Counted from the stretch's first letter, positions 46,365-55,396 are shown. The stretch is DNA of 64,000 nt from an uncultured Ignatzschineria sp. (GCA_945639195.1 CALZEE010000004.1:62001-126000); one strand, 5' to 3'. The notes: generated from the letters alone by a model not told the origin. Made by a program: numbers and translations.

Positions 46365-46943
46365 TTAAATCTCCGTCAAAATTTCACTTGTTTTTTTGTG
46401 AATCACTGATAAATAGGTATGCGTTTGAGCCTCATAAAACTGATAACCGATCTCTTCTTTATCAAGTTCTAAAATTAAATAACCACTTTTACTACCTTCT
46501 CTAGGATAACGGATACTCCCAGGATTAAAAATCGTCACTGATTCCTGCATCTCAACTGCCGGCACATGCAGATGCCCATAAAGCCCTATCGTTGCTTTAT
46601 GCGATTTTGCGCGCTGAAAAACCTCCGCTTGTACGTTTTTATAGTGCGTAATATGCCCGTGCGTCATATAGATTGTAATGCCAGAGATCGTAATCACATT
46701 CTCAAGCGGAAACTGTACGCGGCTATTGGGAATCAATGAGAAATCATTATTTCCGGTCACAGCATAAAAATCGAGATCGGTAAAAATAAAAGCCGCCTCT
46801 GTAATATCTGCCGCACCATCCCCCAAAAAAATCACTGCGGAGATATCTGCTTCCCAATGTGCAATAATCTCAATCATCTGATTCACATCACCATGTGAAT
46901 CAGATAACACAAGCACTTTTCCTGACGCTTCGGTCTTGTTCAT
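46365..46943 (-). CDS. YfcE-like metallophosphoesterase
   Basis: Dinuclear metal phosphodiesterase of the YfcE/MJ0936 family, 192 residues. The motif set is complete: SDSHGD (metal), LGDGAADI, VTGNND, THGH and YGHLHVP, with FNPGSIRYPR near the end. It probably cleaves phosphodiesters; the physiological substrate is unknown. It follows epmC by 29 bases on the same strand, so the two may be cotranscribed. Confidence 0.92.
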   Translation of the reverse strand: MNKTEASGKVLVLSDSHGDVNQMIEIIAHWEADISAVIFLGDGAADITEAAFIFTDLDFYAVTGNNDFSLIPNSRVQFPLENVITISGITIYMTHGHITHYKNVQAEVFQRAKSHKATIGLYGHLHVPAVEMQESVTIFNPGSIRYPREGSKSGYLILELDKEEIGYQFYEAQTHTYLSVIHKKTSEILTEI

Positions 46944-46972
46944 TTACATGTATCCTTTCTAACAACAAATAT

Positions 46973-47539
46973 CTAAAGATCTAATAATGTCTCAGGATAA
47001 GGAAAGTCGGCAGCGGTTAGGGGCGCAGTTTTATAAAAATCTTGTAACTTTGCAATGAGTAACGCACCTCGCCGAGGAATGCCCTCTTGCAGCATTATCA
47101 ATACCTCTTTCTGAACACGCTGTTGAAACCGTAATCGATCAGGCTCGAAATTGCCGGCAAGATTATCACAACTCACCCCAAATTTTCTGCCACAGGCCTT
47201 TGTAAAGAGCCACTCCATTGCTTGCGGTCTTACTTCGTGATTCTCAAATTCTCCTTGCGTCTTCTCATCGCGTCCATCAGGACAATACCAATAGCCAAAA
47301 TCAACAAGCTGCCGACGCGCTTTCCCGGCAATACACCAATGCGCGATCTCATGTAATCCGCTTTGGAAGAATCCATGTGCAAATATAATTCGATGATGTT
47401 TTATTGATTCATCAGCAGGTAGATAGATGGGCTCATCCTCTCCCTTGACTAAAATTGTATTCTCACGAGACAAGAAAGTCTCATTAAATAGACGAATAAG
47501 ATCTTCATATTGATGGGTCACAATGCTCACAGATGTCAT
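46973..47539 (-). CDS. epmC: Elongation factor P hydroxylase
   Basis: Hydroxylates the beta-lysyl-lysine of EF-P, the last modification after EpmA and EpmB. It matches E. coli EpmC (YfcM) in long blocks: DEPIYLPADE, FAHGFFQSGLHEIAHWCIAGKARRQLVDFGYWYCPDGRD, and VSCDNLAGNFEPDRLRFQ. The HE-x-x-H-like segment is likely the metal site. The frame extends to a TTG at 47563; the ATG at 47539 gives about 188 residues, close to E. coli. epmA and epmB are not in this window. Confidence 0.95.
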   Translation of the reverse strand: MTSVSIVTHQYEDLIRLFNETFLSRENTILVKGEDEPIYLPADESIKHHRIIFAHGFFQSGLHEIAHWCIAGKARRQLVDFGYWYCPDGRDEKTQGEFENHEVRPQAMEWLFTKACGRKFGVSCDNLAGNFEPDRLRFQQRVQKEVLIMLQEGIPRRGALLIAKLQDFYKTAPLTAADFPYPETLLDL

Positions 47540-47913
47540 ACTCCGACAGATAATAAAAAACAACAGATAGGAAATAACCGCATTTCAAGCGTGATACACA
47601 GCGAGCTATTTCACACATCGACACAAATCAATCTCTCAGCGAGATCTCGCGTGCATTAGATCATAAAAACCAGGTTGCAATTTTAACATAAATCAGATTT
47701 TTCTGATCCTTCATAAGATTCATCATTTTTAAAAGCATAAATAAAGGTTGATAAAAAGCATAAAAGCCTCAATAGTATCTGTCTGCCGCTATCTCAACCA
47801 CCCTTTAAGATTACGAGCAATACGAGTTCAAATGCAGCCAAAAGCGATATCTAACTCAGCATCCACATCCGATATTTAAATGCCTTTTATCTCTTAAAAT
47901 TGAGCCCTTACCC
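47540..47913. other. Gene-free divergent region between epmC and the EamA gene
   Basis: About 370 bases with no recognised element; presumably the promoters of both genes. Confidence 0.4.
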
Positions 47914-48822
47914 ATGCAAAACAGTCTCACCCCAGCCCTCAATAACCGCGCCTCACTCTCGAAAATGGCGATCGCGATGATCCTCTTTGGGTCTGTTGGT
48001 TTCTTCTCTCAACGAAGCGGGGTTCCCGCACTCGAGCTCGTATTTATTCGCTGTCTCTGCGCAACCGTATTTTTAGGGTTTTTCTGGTGGAAATCAGGAC
48101 AATTACGCAGAGAAAAATGGGTCTTATCGGAATTTATACGCATTTTGATTTGCGGCATATTCCTCATTTTAAACTGGATCTACTTCTTTAAAGCGATTGA
48201 GGAATCTGGCGTAACAGTCGCGATATCCATCTACCATCTAGCACCTGTCATCGTCATGGTTCTCGGTGCGTTTATCTATAAAGAACGATTAACTCTTCTT
48301 CCTGTCTTAGCGATTATTGCTTGCTTCATTGGGACTCTCGCGATTTCAGAAGTAAATAGAACCGGCTCGTTATCAGAGTTTTTCTCAAAAGGTCTTATTT
48401 TTGGTGTGCTCTCTGCGCTCTTTTATGCGCTGATGACACTGGTAGGTAAAGGATTTAAAACTGCCAGCTCTTATGCCATTACCACCATCCAAGTGGCCTT
48501 TGGTGTTTTATTGTTGCTCCCCTTTGTAGATCTATCTCTCTTTGAAGGGCTTTCTACCATGAATTGGGTCTATATCCTTATTACAGGATTCGTGCATACC
48601 GGCATTGTGTTCTATCTCTTCTTTGACTCCATTCGCTATCTCAGCACTCAACTAATCGCCATCTTAGTTTTCCTTGATCCGCTTGTCGCGATATTAATGG
48701 ATATTGGCATTACAGGCTTTATGCCTTCAATAGAACAATGGATCGGCATTATCCTTATTTTTGGAGGGATGGCATTAACCTTAACCCCTCGTCGCAAAAA
48801 GCAGCCTCATAACCCCGCTTAA
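47914..48822 (+). CDS. EamA/DMT-family transporter
   Basis: Ten-helix drug/metabolite transporter of 302 residues made of two EamA repeats. The first repeat contains FIRCLCATVFLGF and AIEESGVTVAISIYHLAPVIVMVLGAFIYKERLT; the second has the matching VFLDPLVAILMDIGITG and GIILIFGGMALTLTP. The substrate is unknown; likely export of amino acids or metabolites. A terminator follows. Confidence 0.88.
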   Translation: MQNSLTPALNNRASLSKMAIAMILFGSVGFFSQRSGVPALELVFIRCLCATVFLGFFWWKSGQLRREKWVLSEFIRILICGIFLILNWIYFFKAIEESGVTVAISIYHLAPVIVMVLGAFIYKERLTLLPVLAIIACFIGTLAISEVNRTGSLSEFFSKGLIFGVLSALFYALMTLVGKGFKTASSYAITTIQVAFGVLLLLPFVDLSLFEGLSTMNWVYILITGFVHTGIVFYLFFDSIRYLSTQLIAILVFLDPLVAILMDIGITGFMPSIEQWIGIILIFGGMALTLTPRRKKQPHNPA

Positions 48823-48885
48823 GTAATACGACAAAATCATTGAAAATAATTTAATTACAATGTGTTACTGTTTCAAAATAAAGTC

Positions 48886-48914
48886 AAAAGCTCGCTATAA
48901 ATTGCGGGCTTTTT
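48886..48914 (+). terminator. Terminator of the EamA gene
   Basis: AAAAGCTCGC and GCGGGCTTTT pair with one imperfect position, followed by T, about 65 bases after the stop. Confidence 0.75.
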
Positions 48915-49224
48915 CATGCTATAATTTCAGACCAATATCGACATGAATAGATCGTTTTATACGCGCTTGATCATAACATCCCGGGCGAGCCCATCAGGGA
49001 CACTTACTTCAATGTAGGTGGCATCATAAAATAGCGACCAATAAAACCATTCATTTCATGGGCAAACCTATTCCCGCAATAGCTTGAAAAAAACCTGTTT
49101 ACAGGTAACGCTACTGCTAGTAATACCCGTACATATAATCTATTAAGCTTCACCTCGAACATCTTTATGCGCGATATATGAAAACTCTAAATCGCGACAT
49201 AATCCTGAATTTAAAGACAACATT
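48915..49224. other. Gene-free stretch upstream of the RhtA-like gene
   Basis: About 310 bases. Only a short ACCTG-TTTA-CAGGT hairpin near 49096-49109 was noticed; presumably the promoter. Confidence 0.4.
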
Positions 49225-50100
49225 ATGATCCACTCTAGTCGCGGTATGCTTCTTCCCCTTCTCTGCCTATTTGCAGCGATGATCTCTATTCAAGGCGGCG
49301 CAACCCTTGCCAAACAACTCTTTCCGATTGTCGGAGTTGAGGCTGTTACGGCTTATCGCCTCGGATTTAGTGCCATTATCTTATTGCTGATTTTTAAACC
49401 GTGGAAACGTAAACTGCAAGTGGGTTATCGTCGCTATCTCATCCTTTATGGATTAGCATTAGGTTCGATGAACTTTCTCTTTTACCAGTCCATTAAAACC
49501 ATCCCATTAGGCATCGCTGTAGGCTTAGAATTTACAGGTCCGCTTGCTGTCGCACTCTTTTCATCTCGACGAAAAATCGACTTTCTGTGGATCTCTCTTG
49601 TTGTAATGGGCTTACTCGCTCTTGTACCTTTTAAAGGCAGCGACAACATTGATATTCCCGGCGTTTTATATGCCTTAAGTGCAGGCGTATGCTGGGCGCT
49701 TTACATCATCTTTGGTCAAAAAGCGGGGAACTACTATGGCACGGCAACCGTAGGAATTGGTGCCGCAGTCGCAGCGATCATTTATGTACCTATTGGCATT
49801 GCAAGTGGTGGTATTGGGATCTTTGCCCCGGAATATCTGCCCATGGCTCTCACCGTTGCAATTTTAACCTCTGCCATGCCTTATGCGCTAGAGATGATGG
49901 CGCTGACCAGAATGCCGGCAAAAACCTTTGGCACGCTCACAAGTTTAGAGCCTGCTATTGCGGCAGTATTTGGCTTTATTATCTTGAGCGAAGTTCTCTC
50001 GATGATTCAAGTCATCGGTATCATCGCAATTATTTTAGCCTCACTAGGCGCTTCGCTCTCCTCTGAGAAAAAAATAGAGACTGTTAAAACGAACAATTAG
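49225..50100 (+). CDS. rhtA: RhtA-like threonine/homoserine exporter (EamA family)
   Basis: Ten-helix inner-membrane exporter of 291 residues. It follows E. coli RhtA in several blocks: ISIQGGATLAKQLFPIVG, ALGSMNFLFYQSIKTIPLGIAVGLEFTGPLAVALFSSRR, VCWALYIIFGQKAG, and ALTRMPAKTFGTLTSLEPAIAA. RhtA exports threonine, homoserine and some other amino acids; specificity here is inferred. One copy of TGCCGGCA falls inside at 49913. Confidence 0.88.
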   Translation: MIHSSRGMLLPLLCLFAAMISIQGGATLAKQLFPIVGVEAVTAYRLGFSAIILLLIFKPWKRKLQVGYRRYLILYGLALGSMNFLFYQSIKTIPLGIAVGLEFTGPLAVALFSSRRKIDFLWISLVVMGLLALVPFKGSDNIDIPGVLYALSAGVCWALYIIFGQKAGNYYGTATVGIGAAVAAIIYVPIGIASGGIGIFAPEYLPMALTVAILTSAMPYALEMMALTRMPAKTFGTLTSLEPAIAAVFGFIILSEVLSMIQVIGIIAIILASLGASLSSEKKIETVKTNN

Positions 50101-50112
50101 TGAAGATCAACA

Positions 50113-50301
50113 ATGCCATTTAATCAAAAAACCTTGCCAAAAACACCCCCAAGAAACACCGAAAAAAGGGGTGTAAAAATTATTGCAAAGCTCGTAAGCG
50201 CCATTTTACTGTTCTTTTTGCTCTTTTTTATGATGAATAATATTGTCAAAAAAGAGGTTATTTTACTCATTGATGAAAAAAATATTCAGCCTAAAAAATG
50301 A
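50113..50301 (+). CDS. Hypothetical small membrane protein, 62 residues
   Basis: Starts 12 bases after the RhtA-like stop, with only a weak GAAGA ribosome site. A polar basic N-terminus (about 1-25), one hydrophobic helix (about 26-43, LVSAILLFFLLFFMMNN) and a charged tail. Position suggests cotranscription with rhtA. No family recognised; it could be a chance frame in AT-rich DNA. Confidence 0.38.
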   Translation: MPFNQKTLPKTPPRNTEKRGVKIIAKLVSAILLFFLLFFMMNNIVKKEVILLIDEKNIQPKK

Positions 50302-50747
50302 TTTTTTATTGTCACTTTAAAACCCCGAGACTCGCTAGTCGATATCAAATAACCCATAGATTTTAAAAATCAAAAAATCCCCTCTTAAAGCCCCTAAAAA
50401 TCGGCAACTTATTGAAATATTTTCATTTAAAAGAGTTGACAAAGATTATGGCAAGCATAAAATAACTTCTATTATTAGCCACCTAACCATTTATATGCGC
50501 CCTCGAAGTTGTCAAAAATTTAATCAGTCATCTCAATTTGTCTCCCGCTTTTGCATTCTTAACTACCGGGGGCACCACGCCAAAAAATCCTAAGCTTTCT
50601 ACAAGCTTATTTGGTCGATTTAATTTCAAACTTTAAATCCCAAAATTCAAAAAATTTCAATCTAAGTTCAAAATTTAGGTTCGCATCCCTGCAACCATTT
50701 TTAACTTATCAAATCAGTTGTACTTCAAAAAAATAATGGATTTTTTC
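50302..50747. other. Long leader region of the SMR pair
   Basis: About 445 bases upstream of the paired SMR genes. Because YkkCD-type genes are often guanidine-riboswitch controlled, the stretch was checked for guanidine-I, -II and -III motifs (CTAGGG core, ACGR-loop hairpins); none was found. A GC-rich islet (CTACCGGGGGCACCACGCC, 50563-50581) stands out in AT-rich DNA but could not be named. Confidence 0.45.
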
Positions 50748-51086
50748 ATGAACAAAGCGTGGATATACGTCGCACTCACAAGTCTTTTTGAGCTTATTTG
50801 GCTCTACGGTTTTAATGTTGCAGATACCTGGTGGCACTGGGTTATCATTGGCACATTTGTCCTTTTCGACCTTCACTTCTTAGTCAAAGCCTGCGAAGGC
50901 TTACCAACGGGTACCGTCTATGCTGTTTTTGCGGCAAGTGGAACAGTTGGAACTGCCCTAATGGATCACTTTCTCTTCGATGAGACCATTTCATTTGAAA
51001 TGATGATCTTTATGGGAATCATCCTTGTTGGGGTGTTAGGACTTAATCTATTTGATGTGAACGTAAAAGAAGAGGAGAATGCATAA
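50748..51086 (+). CDS. Small multidrug resistance (SMR) protein, YkkC-like subunit
   Basis: Four-helix proton-coupled exporter subunit of about 112 residues. It has the SMR pattern: the essential Glu in helix 1 (LTSLFELIWLYGF), LPTGTVYAVFAASGTVGTALMD in helix 3, and a charged tail. It ends by overlapping the next gene (TAATG). Like B. subtilis YkkC/YkkD, the two are presumably a heterodimer. The start is uncertain: a TTG at 50718 and ATG at 50736 are also in frame; none has a good ribosome site. Substrate could be guanidinium or cationic drugs. Confidence 0.85.
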   Translation: MNKAWIYVALTSLFELIWLYGFNVADTWWHWVIIGTFVLFDLHFLVKACEGLPTGTVYAVFAASGTVGTALMDHFLFDETISFEMMIFMGIILVGVLGLNLFDVNVKEEENA

Positions 51087-51430
51087 TGGGTGTTTCATTT
51101 ATATTTGTCGGTTGGATCTTTGTAGCACTTGCTGCAGTCGCTGAATTAATTGGTGTTGTGGGCTTAAGCCTCGTTAGTCAAAAACGAAACTTATTTAACC
51201 GTGCACTTTACTACGGTGGGATCTTTGCATCATTTGCCCTCCTCTACTTCTCATTCCGCTACCTTCCTTTAAGTATTGCTTACACAGTATTTACAGGTGC
51301 CGGTACTGCTGGTGCAGTAGCCCTTAATATTATGTTCTTTAAAGAGTCTAAAAATATTAAGCGCGTATTGAGTTTAGTTGCGATCATCATCGGTGTTGTT
51401 GGCTTACAGTACGTCTCTTCAATGAGCTAG
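51086..51430 (+). CDS. Small multidrug resistance (SMR) protein, YkkD-like subunit
   Basis: 114 residues, four helices. The helix 1 Glu is in LAAVAELIGVVGLSL; IAYTVFTGAGTAGAVALNIMFFKE matches YkkD. AGGAG lies 9 bases before the ATG, inside the previous gene, whose stop overlaps by one base. Coupled translation supports a 1:1 heterodimer with the upstream SMR subunit. A strong terminator follows. Confidence 0.88.
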   Translation: MGVSFIFVGWIFVALAAVAELIGVVGLSLVSQKRNLFNRALYYGGIFASFALLYFSFRYLPLSIAYTVFTGAGTAGAVALNIMFFKESKNIKRVLSLVAIIIGVVGLQYVSSMS

Positions 51431-51501
51431 TCAGTCTTCATCAGCACATCAAGCATCAATGCCTCACAAGATACAAGAGAAAAACTTCTCTTCTTGATGA
51501 C

Positions 51502-51532
51502 AAAAAAGCAGATCCTAAGGGTCTGCTTTTTT
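51502..51532 (+). terminator. Terminator of the SMR pair
   Basis: AAAAAAGCAGA and TCTGCTTTTTT form an 11-bp stem with T-runs on both strands, between convergent genes. Confidence 0.9.
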
Positions 51533-51648
51533 ACGTTCAATATAATTTCAATATATATCCTTACTAAATACATCTATATATATCGGCAGCTATCTCGATA
51601 TGATAATGCCGGCATTCTCCTAGCCATATCATGGCTTTGTTATCTCAT

Positions 51649-52281
51649 TCACATAGCCTGAATCGCAGCAATAACAAACAGCCCTAACTTATAAGCAATA
51701 AAGAGCATCATAAGACCGATAAGGAAATTCAACACGCGCCAAGTATTGGGCTTCTTAAAGAAAGGTGCCAAGCGTCTAGCACCATACGCCAATCCGTAGA
51801 ACCAGATGATAGATGCCGTTAAAGAACCCATCAGAAAAACACCCTTATGTGATTCTTCTAACGTACCGGCAATTCCCCCAATAATAACAATAGTATCAAG
51901 ATAGACATGGGGATTGAGCAAGGTAATCGCTAATGTCCCAATAATTGCTGATTTTAGTGTTGTCTTGCCACTCATTTCCGCCATATTCATCGTCGCGGTT
52001 TGGCCCACACTCTTAAATGATTGATAGGCAAAAAGAAGAATATAAAGCATCCCCAATACCGCGAGTATAATTTGCAAAATCTCATTTTTCGCCACCAAAG
52101 TGCCAACTCCTAATATCCCAAGAGACATTAAGGCAAAATCACAGGCAAAGCAGATTGTCGCGACCCAAAAGAGATGATTATTCTGAATCCCCTGCTTCAG
52201 GACATACGCATTTTGGGCACCAATGGCAATAATCAATCCCGCTGATAGCATAACCCCTTGCAGATATACCTCTAACAACAT
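51649..52281 (-). CDS. LysE/ArgO-type amino acid exporter
   Basis: Five- or six-helix exporter of 210 residues. The family marks are IIAIGAQNAYVLKQGI near the N-terminus, CDFALMSLGILGVG in helix 2, and LLNPHVYLDTIVIIGGIA, which matches ArgO/LysE rather than RhtB. Expected to export arginine or lysine. It is on the minus strand, convergent with the SMR genes, and forms part of a run of exporters. Confidence 0.92.
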   Translation of the reverse strand: MLLEVYLQGVMLSAGLIIAIGAQNAYVLKQGIQNNHLFWVATICFACDFALMSLGILGVGTLVAKNEILQIILAVLGMLYILLFAYQSFKSVGQTATMNMAEMSGKTTLKSAIIGTLAITLLNPHVYLDTIVIIGGIAGTLEESHKGVFLMGSLTASIIWFYGLAYGARRLAPFFKKPNTWRVLNFLIGLMMLFIAYKLGLFVIAAIQAM

Positions 52282-52317
52282 CTATTTTTCTCCTCTTTAT
52301 TATGATAATTAGATCCT

Positions 52318-52356
52318 AAAAAAGCCTAGTGCATATCTTCATACACTAGGCTTTTA
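52318..52356 (-). terminator. Terminator of the CsgG-like lipoprotein gene
   Basis: AAAAGCCTAGTG and CACTAGGCTTTT form a 12-bp stem with a 12-base loop and a T-run on the minus strand, about 60 bases after the stop. Confidence 0.9.
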
Positions 52357-52414
52357 TCAGTTACTCTCGAGGTTTCGTCTTTAGATAATACGTCTTATCA
52401 AGGGAATTGATGAC

Positions 52415-53098
52415 TTATAATTTCAATTGGCCCTGATCTACCGCTAAAGCTAAGTTATTCACCCCATCTTTCATAGCAAGATGCAATACCTTACGATTAA
52501 GTGCGTTAATATCTATCTGCTGATGCTTAAATGCCGAAACCTCTGCCGGTGCAAGTCGGTAGTTTACCTCTCCTTCTGTAGAAAAGATAATTTCCGATGT
52601 TTTTCGGTCTGTTACATTCAGTACAACTTTAACCGTAACGACTTCTTCTGTGCCAAAATCAAGAAGATCCGACATCATCTTTCTTCCACCCAAGGTAGAC
52701 TCAACACTCTTCACTGCGCCACTGACTAAATATTGTGGGGAATTCCCCGCAGTCGACGTACGAGAATCAAGTAATATAAATCGCTGCGTATCTTCCAGTA
52801 GAGCGCTCAAAGTCTCATCTGTTGATGCTAGATTCACCATTTCTTGCGAAGAGGGGATCGTTTTCATTGTTACGATATTGGAACCATTTTCCAATTTAAT
52901 AAAGACAGATTCTCGTTGATAAGGAGAATCGATAGATATCTCTTGATCATAGAATCCTCCTGCCACAACCGGCATTTTTGCCCCTTGATAAATTGTTTTA
53001 TAAGCATCGACCTTTGTAGGGTTTTCAATTTTAGTCGTTTCCGTCGCACAACCAACAAATAGTAATGCAAACAACGAACAAATAGTTATCTTCTTCAT
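52415..53098 (-). CDS. Lipoprotein with CsgG-like domain
   Basis: 227 residues with a lipoprotein signal peptide; the lipobox LFVGC puts the lipidated Cys at residue 17. The following residues are not Asp, so outer-membrane sorting is likely. The region 110-200 (LLDSRTS, PQYLVSGAVKSVES, VTVKVVLNVTDRKTSEIIFSTEGEV) has the layout of the CsgG/HfaB fold that forms or gates outer-membrane pores. The curli genes are absent. The family call is by fold pattern; function unknown. Confidence 0.6.
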   Translation of the reverse strand: MKKITICSLFALLFVGCATETTKIENPTKVDAYKTIYQGAKMPVVAGGFYDQEISIDSPYQRESVFIKLENGSNIVTMKTIPSSQEMVNLASTDETLSALLEDTQRFILLDSRTSTAGNSPQYLVSGAVKSVESTLGGRKMMSDLLDFGTEEVVTVKVVLNVTDRKTSEIIFSTEGEVNYRLAPAEVSAFKHQQIDINALNRKVLHLAMKDGVNNLALAVDQGQLKL

Positions 53099-53404
53099 CT
53101 CTTTCTGTAATCCTCAACTCAATGGTCTGCTCAAAGTGGTCATAATAATTGAAATATTATACCACCTAATAAAAAACATTAATTATTTCAATTAATTTAT
53201 ATAATAAATATTCTTGTGATTATAATTATTGTAAGTTTTTATTAGAATGTTTTTTATTATGCAAGTGAGATGGCTGTTTAATGAAAGATAAGCCGTAACC
53301 CCATTACACAAAAAACAAATAAAATCTTTGGCATATACCACTCATCGGCTCATTTTTATAACATCCTAAGAGAGTCGCAGGCGCTATTCTTTATCTGTTT
53401 AAAC
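53099..53404. other. AT-rich stretch between purB and the lipoprotein gene
   Basis: About 300 AT-rich bases that include the promoter of the lipoprotein gene; no other element seen. Confidence 0.4.
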
Positions 53405-53436
53405 AAAAAAGCCAAAACGAATTGTTTTGGCTTTTG
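53405..53436 (-). terminator. Terminator of purB
   Basis: AAAAGCCAAAAC and GTTTTGGCTTTT form a 12-bp stem with a T-run on the minus strand, about 50 bases after purB. Confidence 0.9.
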
Positions 53437-53484
53437 ATTAAGAGAAATGATCTCCTACTTATGAATATAATCAGTAATATTACC

Positions 53485-54855
53485 TTAAATCGCTTTCGCA
53501 AGCTTCTCAGCAAGACCGACATATGTCGCTGGCTCTAATGCTTTAAGCTGCGCTTTAACCGCATCATCAAGCGCTAAAGTATCGATAAATGCACGCATCT
53601 CATCGATATTAATACGCTTACCACGCGTGAAGTCTTTAAGCTTCTCGTAAGGGTTTGCAATACCGTCACGGCGCATCACCATCTGCACTGCTTCTCCCAA
53701 TACTTCCACGTTTGCATTTAAGTCTTTAAGCAATGTTTCATTGCTTACTTCTAGCTTACCGTGGCCTTTTAAGAGGCTGCTAAAGCCAATTAATGTATAA
53801 CCAAATGCTGAACCAACGCTACGAAGTACCGTTGAGTCACTTAAGTCACGTTGCATTCTTGAGATAGGAAGCTTCTCTGCAAAGTGAAGGAAGAGCGCAT
53901 TTGCAATACCGAAGTTACCTTCCGCATTTTCGAAATCAATCGGGTTTACTTTATGCGGCATCGTTGATGAACCTACTTCACCGGCAACCGTTCTTTGTTT
54001 AAAGAAGTTATGGCTAATGTAGTTCCAGATATCACGTGACCAGTCTACTAAGATCGTATTCACACGCGTCATTGTGTGTGAGAATTCTGCGATATAGTCA
54101 TGGCACTCAATTTGCGTTGAGTATGGTGTGAAAGTTAACTCAAGATCATTCTCAATGAAGTCTTGGGCAAATGCCGGCCAGTCAAATCCTGGGTAAACTA
54201 CTGAGTGCGCATTGTAGTTACCTACTGCCCCATTGATTTTCCCTAAATATTCTGTCGCTTTAAGTTGTTTCACTTGGCGCTCTAAGCGGTAGATTACGTT
54301 CGCAATCTCTTTACCAAGCGTTGTTGGTGTTGCTGGCTGACCATGCGTTCTTGAAAGCATTGGGATTGCCGCAAACTCATGCGCCATTGTACGCATAGAA
54401 CCAATCACTTCAGTAAGTTGTGGTAATACCACCTCATTGATAGTGTTTTTGAACATTAAACCATATGAGAGGTTGTTAATGTCTTCAGACGTACAAGTAA
54501 AATGTGTGAACTCAGAAGATGCCGCAAGCTCAGGATGATCTTTAACTTGGTTTTTAATCCAATATTCAACCGCTTTTACGTCATGGTTGGTAGATCTTTC
54601 GATCTCTTTAACAGCCATCGCATCATCTGCTGAAAAGTTTTCATAAAGCCCTGTTAAGAAAGCTTTTGCTTCTGCGCCAAATGAAGGGATCTCTTTAAAA
54701 TGGGGCTCTGATGCAAGCTTAATTAACCATTTAACCTCTACCATTACACGGTATTTGATAAGGCCAAACTCACTGACTTCTGTGGTTAAAGGTTTTACAC
54801 GGCTAGCATAACGGCCATCTAAAGGAGAAATGGATAATACAGAATGAACACTCAT
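53485..54855 (-). CDS. purB: Adenylosuccinate lyase
   Basis: Acts twice in purine synthesis: SAICAR to AICAR and adenylosuccinate to AMP. It has the fumarase-family signature SSTMPHKVNP, the catalytic-His region SRTHGQPATPTTLGKE, TNHDVKAVEYW and TSEDINNLSYGLM. The frame extends 24 codons upstream to 54927, but the ATG at 54855 has AAAGGA 7 bases ahead and gives 456 residues, the same length as E. coli PurB. It follows the DUF423 gene by 13 bases. Confidence 0.98.
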   Translation of the reverse strand: MSVHSVLSISPLDGRYASRVKPLTTEVSEFGLIKYRVMVEVKWLIKLASEPHFKEIPSFGAEAKAFLTGLYENFSADDAMAVKEIERSTNHDVKAVEYWIKNQVKDHPELAASSEFTHFTCTSEDINNLSYGLMFKNTINEVVLPQLTEVIGSMRTMAHEFAAIPMLSRTHGQPATPTTLGKEIANVIYRLERQVKQLKATEYLGKINGAVGNYNAHSVVYPGFDWPAFAQDFIENDLELTFTPYSTQIECHDYIAEFSHTMTRVNTILVDWSRDIWNYISHNFFKQRTVAGEVGSSTMPHKVNPIDFENAEGNFGIANALFLHFAEKLPISRMQRDLSDSTVLRSVGSAFGYTLIGFSSLLKGHGKLEVSNETLLKDLNANVEVLGEAVQMVMRRDGIANPYEKLKDFTRGKRINIDEMRAFIDTLALDDAVKAQLKALEPATYVGLAEKLAKAI

Positions 54856-54868
54856 GAAATTTCCTTTA

Positions 54869-55282
54869 CTAAGTACGAACACGAGTTGAAGCCATTGCCG
54901 CGCTGACGAGCAATAACCAACCCACAATAAAAAAGAGACCGCCGATCGGCGTCACTAATCCTAAGTTTTTCACCGTCAGTAATGCAATCGCATAGAGACT
55001 GCCGGAGAATAAAAGCGTGCCAACTAAAAAAGCAAAACCTGCATAGAGCAGGCATTTTTTTGAATTCAATAAACGTAATAAGATTCCAACGGCAATAAGC
55101 GCAAGTGCATGGAACATCTGATACTGCACTGCCGTATTCCAGATAGCCGCGCCTCTCTCAGCGAGTAACGGGCTGAGTGCATGCGCACCAAATGCACCAA
55201 TCATCACAGCAAGCCCTGCAAAAACGGCGCCCACTACAATAAAAAATTGGCTCATACCATGACTACTTTCAATCTGCTGCAT
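54869..55282 (-). CDS. DUF423-family membrane protein (YgdD-like)
   Basis: 137 residues, four membrane helices. Family blocks: VGAVFAGLAVMIGAFGAHAL, YQMFHALALIAVGILL, GTLLFSGSLYAIALL and VTPIGGLFFIVGWLLLVSAA. AGGAATAG lies before the ATG at 55282 (an internal ATG at 55255 would also fit). Function unknown. It is directly upstream of purB and probably in the same mRNA. Confidence 0.92.
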   Translation of the reverse strand: MQQIESSHGMSQFFIVVGAVFAGLAVMIGAFGAHALSPLLAERGAAIWNTAVQYQMFHALALIAVGILLRLLNSKKCLLYAGFAFLVGTLLFSGSLYAIALLTVKNLGLVTPIGGLFFIVGWLLLVSAAMASTRVRT

Positions 55283-55346
55283 TGTCTATTCCTATCTTTT
55301 TTGCCTGATATCTCAATCGGGCAACGATGGTCTACTCTTTAGAATC

Positions 55347-55379
55347 TGCGCTATGCCACGGATGAACCGTGATAGCGCA
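55347..55379 (-). promoter_or_regulatory. Stable hairpin in the leader of DUF423-purB
   Basis: TGCGCTAT-(GC)-CACGG pairs with CCGTG-ATAGCGCA around a 5-base loop: 13 bp with a two-base bulge. It lies 65 bases upstream of the DUF423 start and has no T-run on the minus strand. Could be an mRNA-leader structure, or the end of the arsC-like transcript. Confidence 0.45.
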
Positions 55380-55396
55380 TCTTCCGCTTGATATCT

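Noticed and set aside
50680..50700. tRNA-like GGTTCGCATCC...ACCA end before the SMR genes
   Set aside because: The T-loop lacks the conserved A58 and no matching acceptor or anticodon arm is found upstream.
50302..50747. Guanidine (ykkC / mini-ykkC) riboswitch before the SMR pair
   Set aside because: None of the conserved core motifs could be found by eye.
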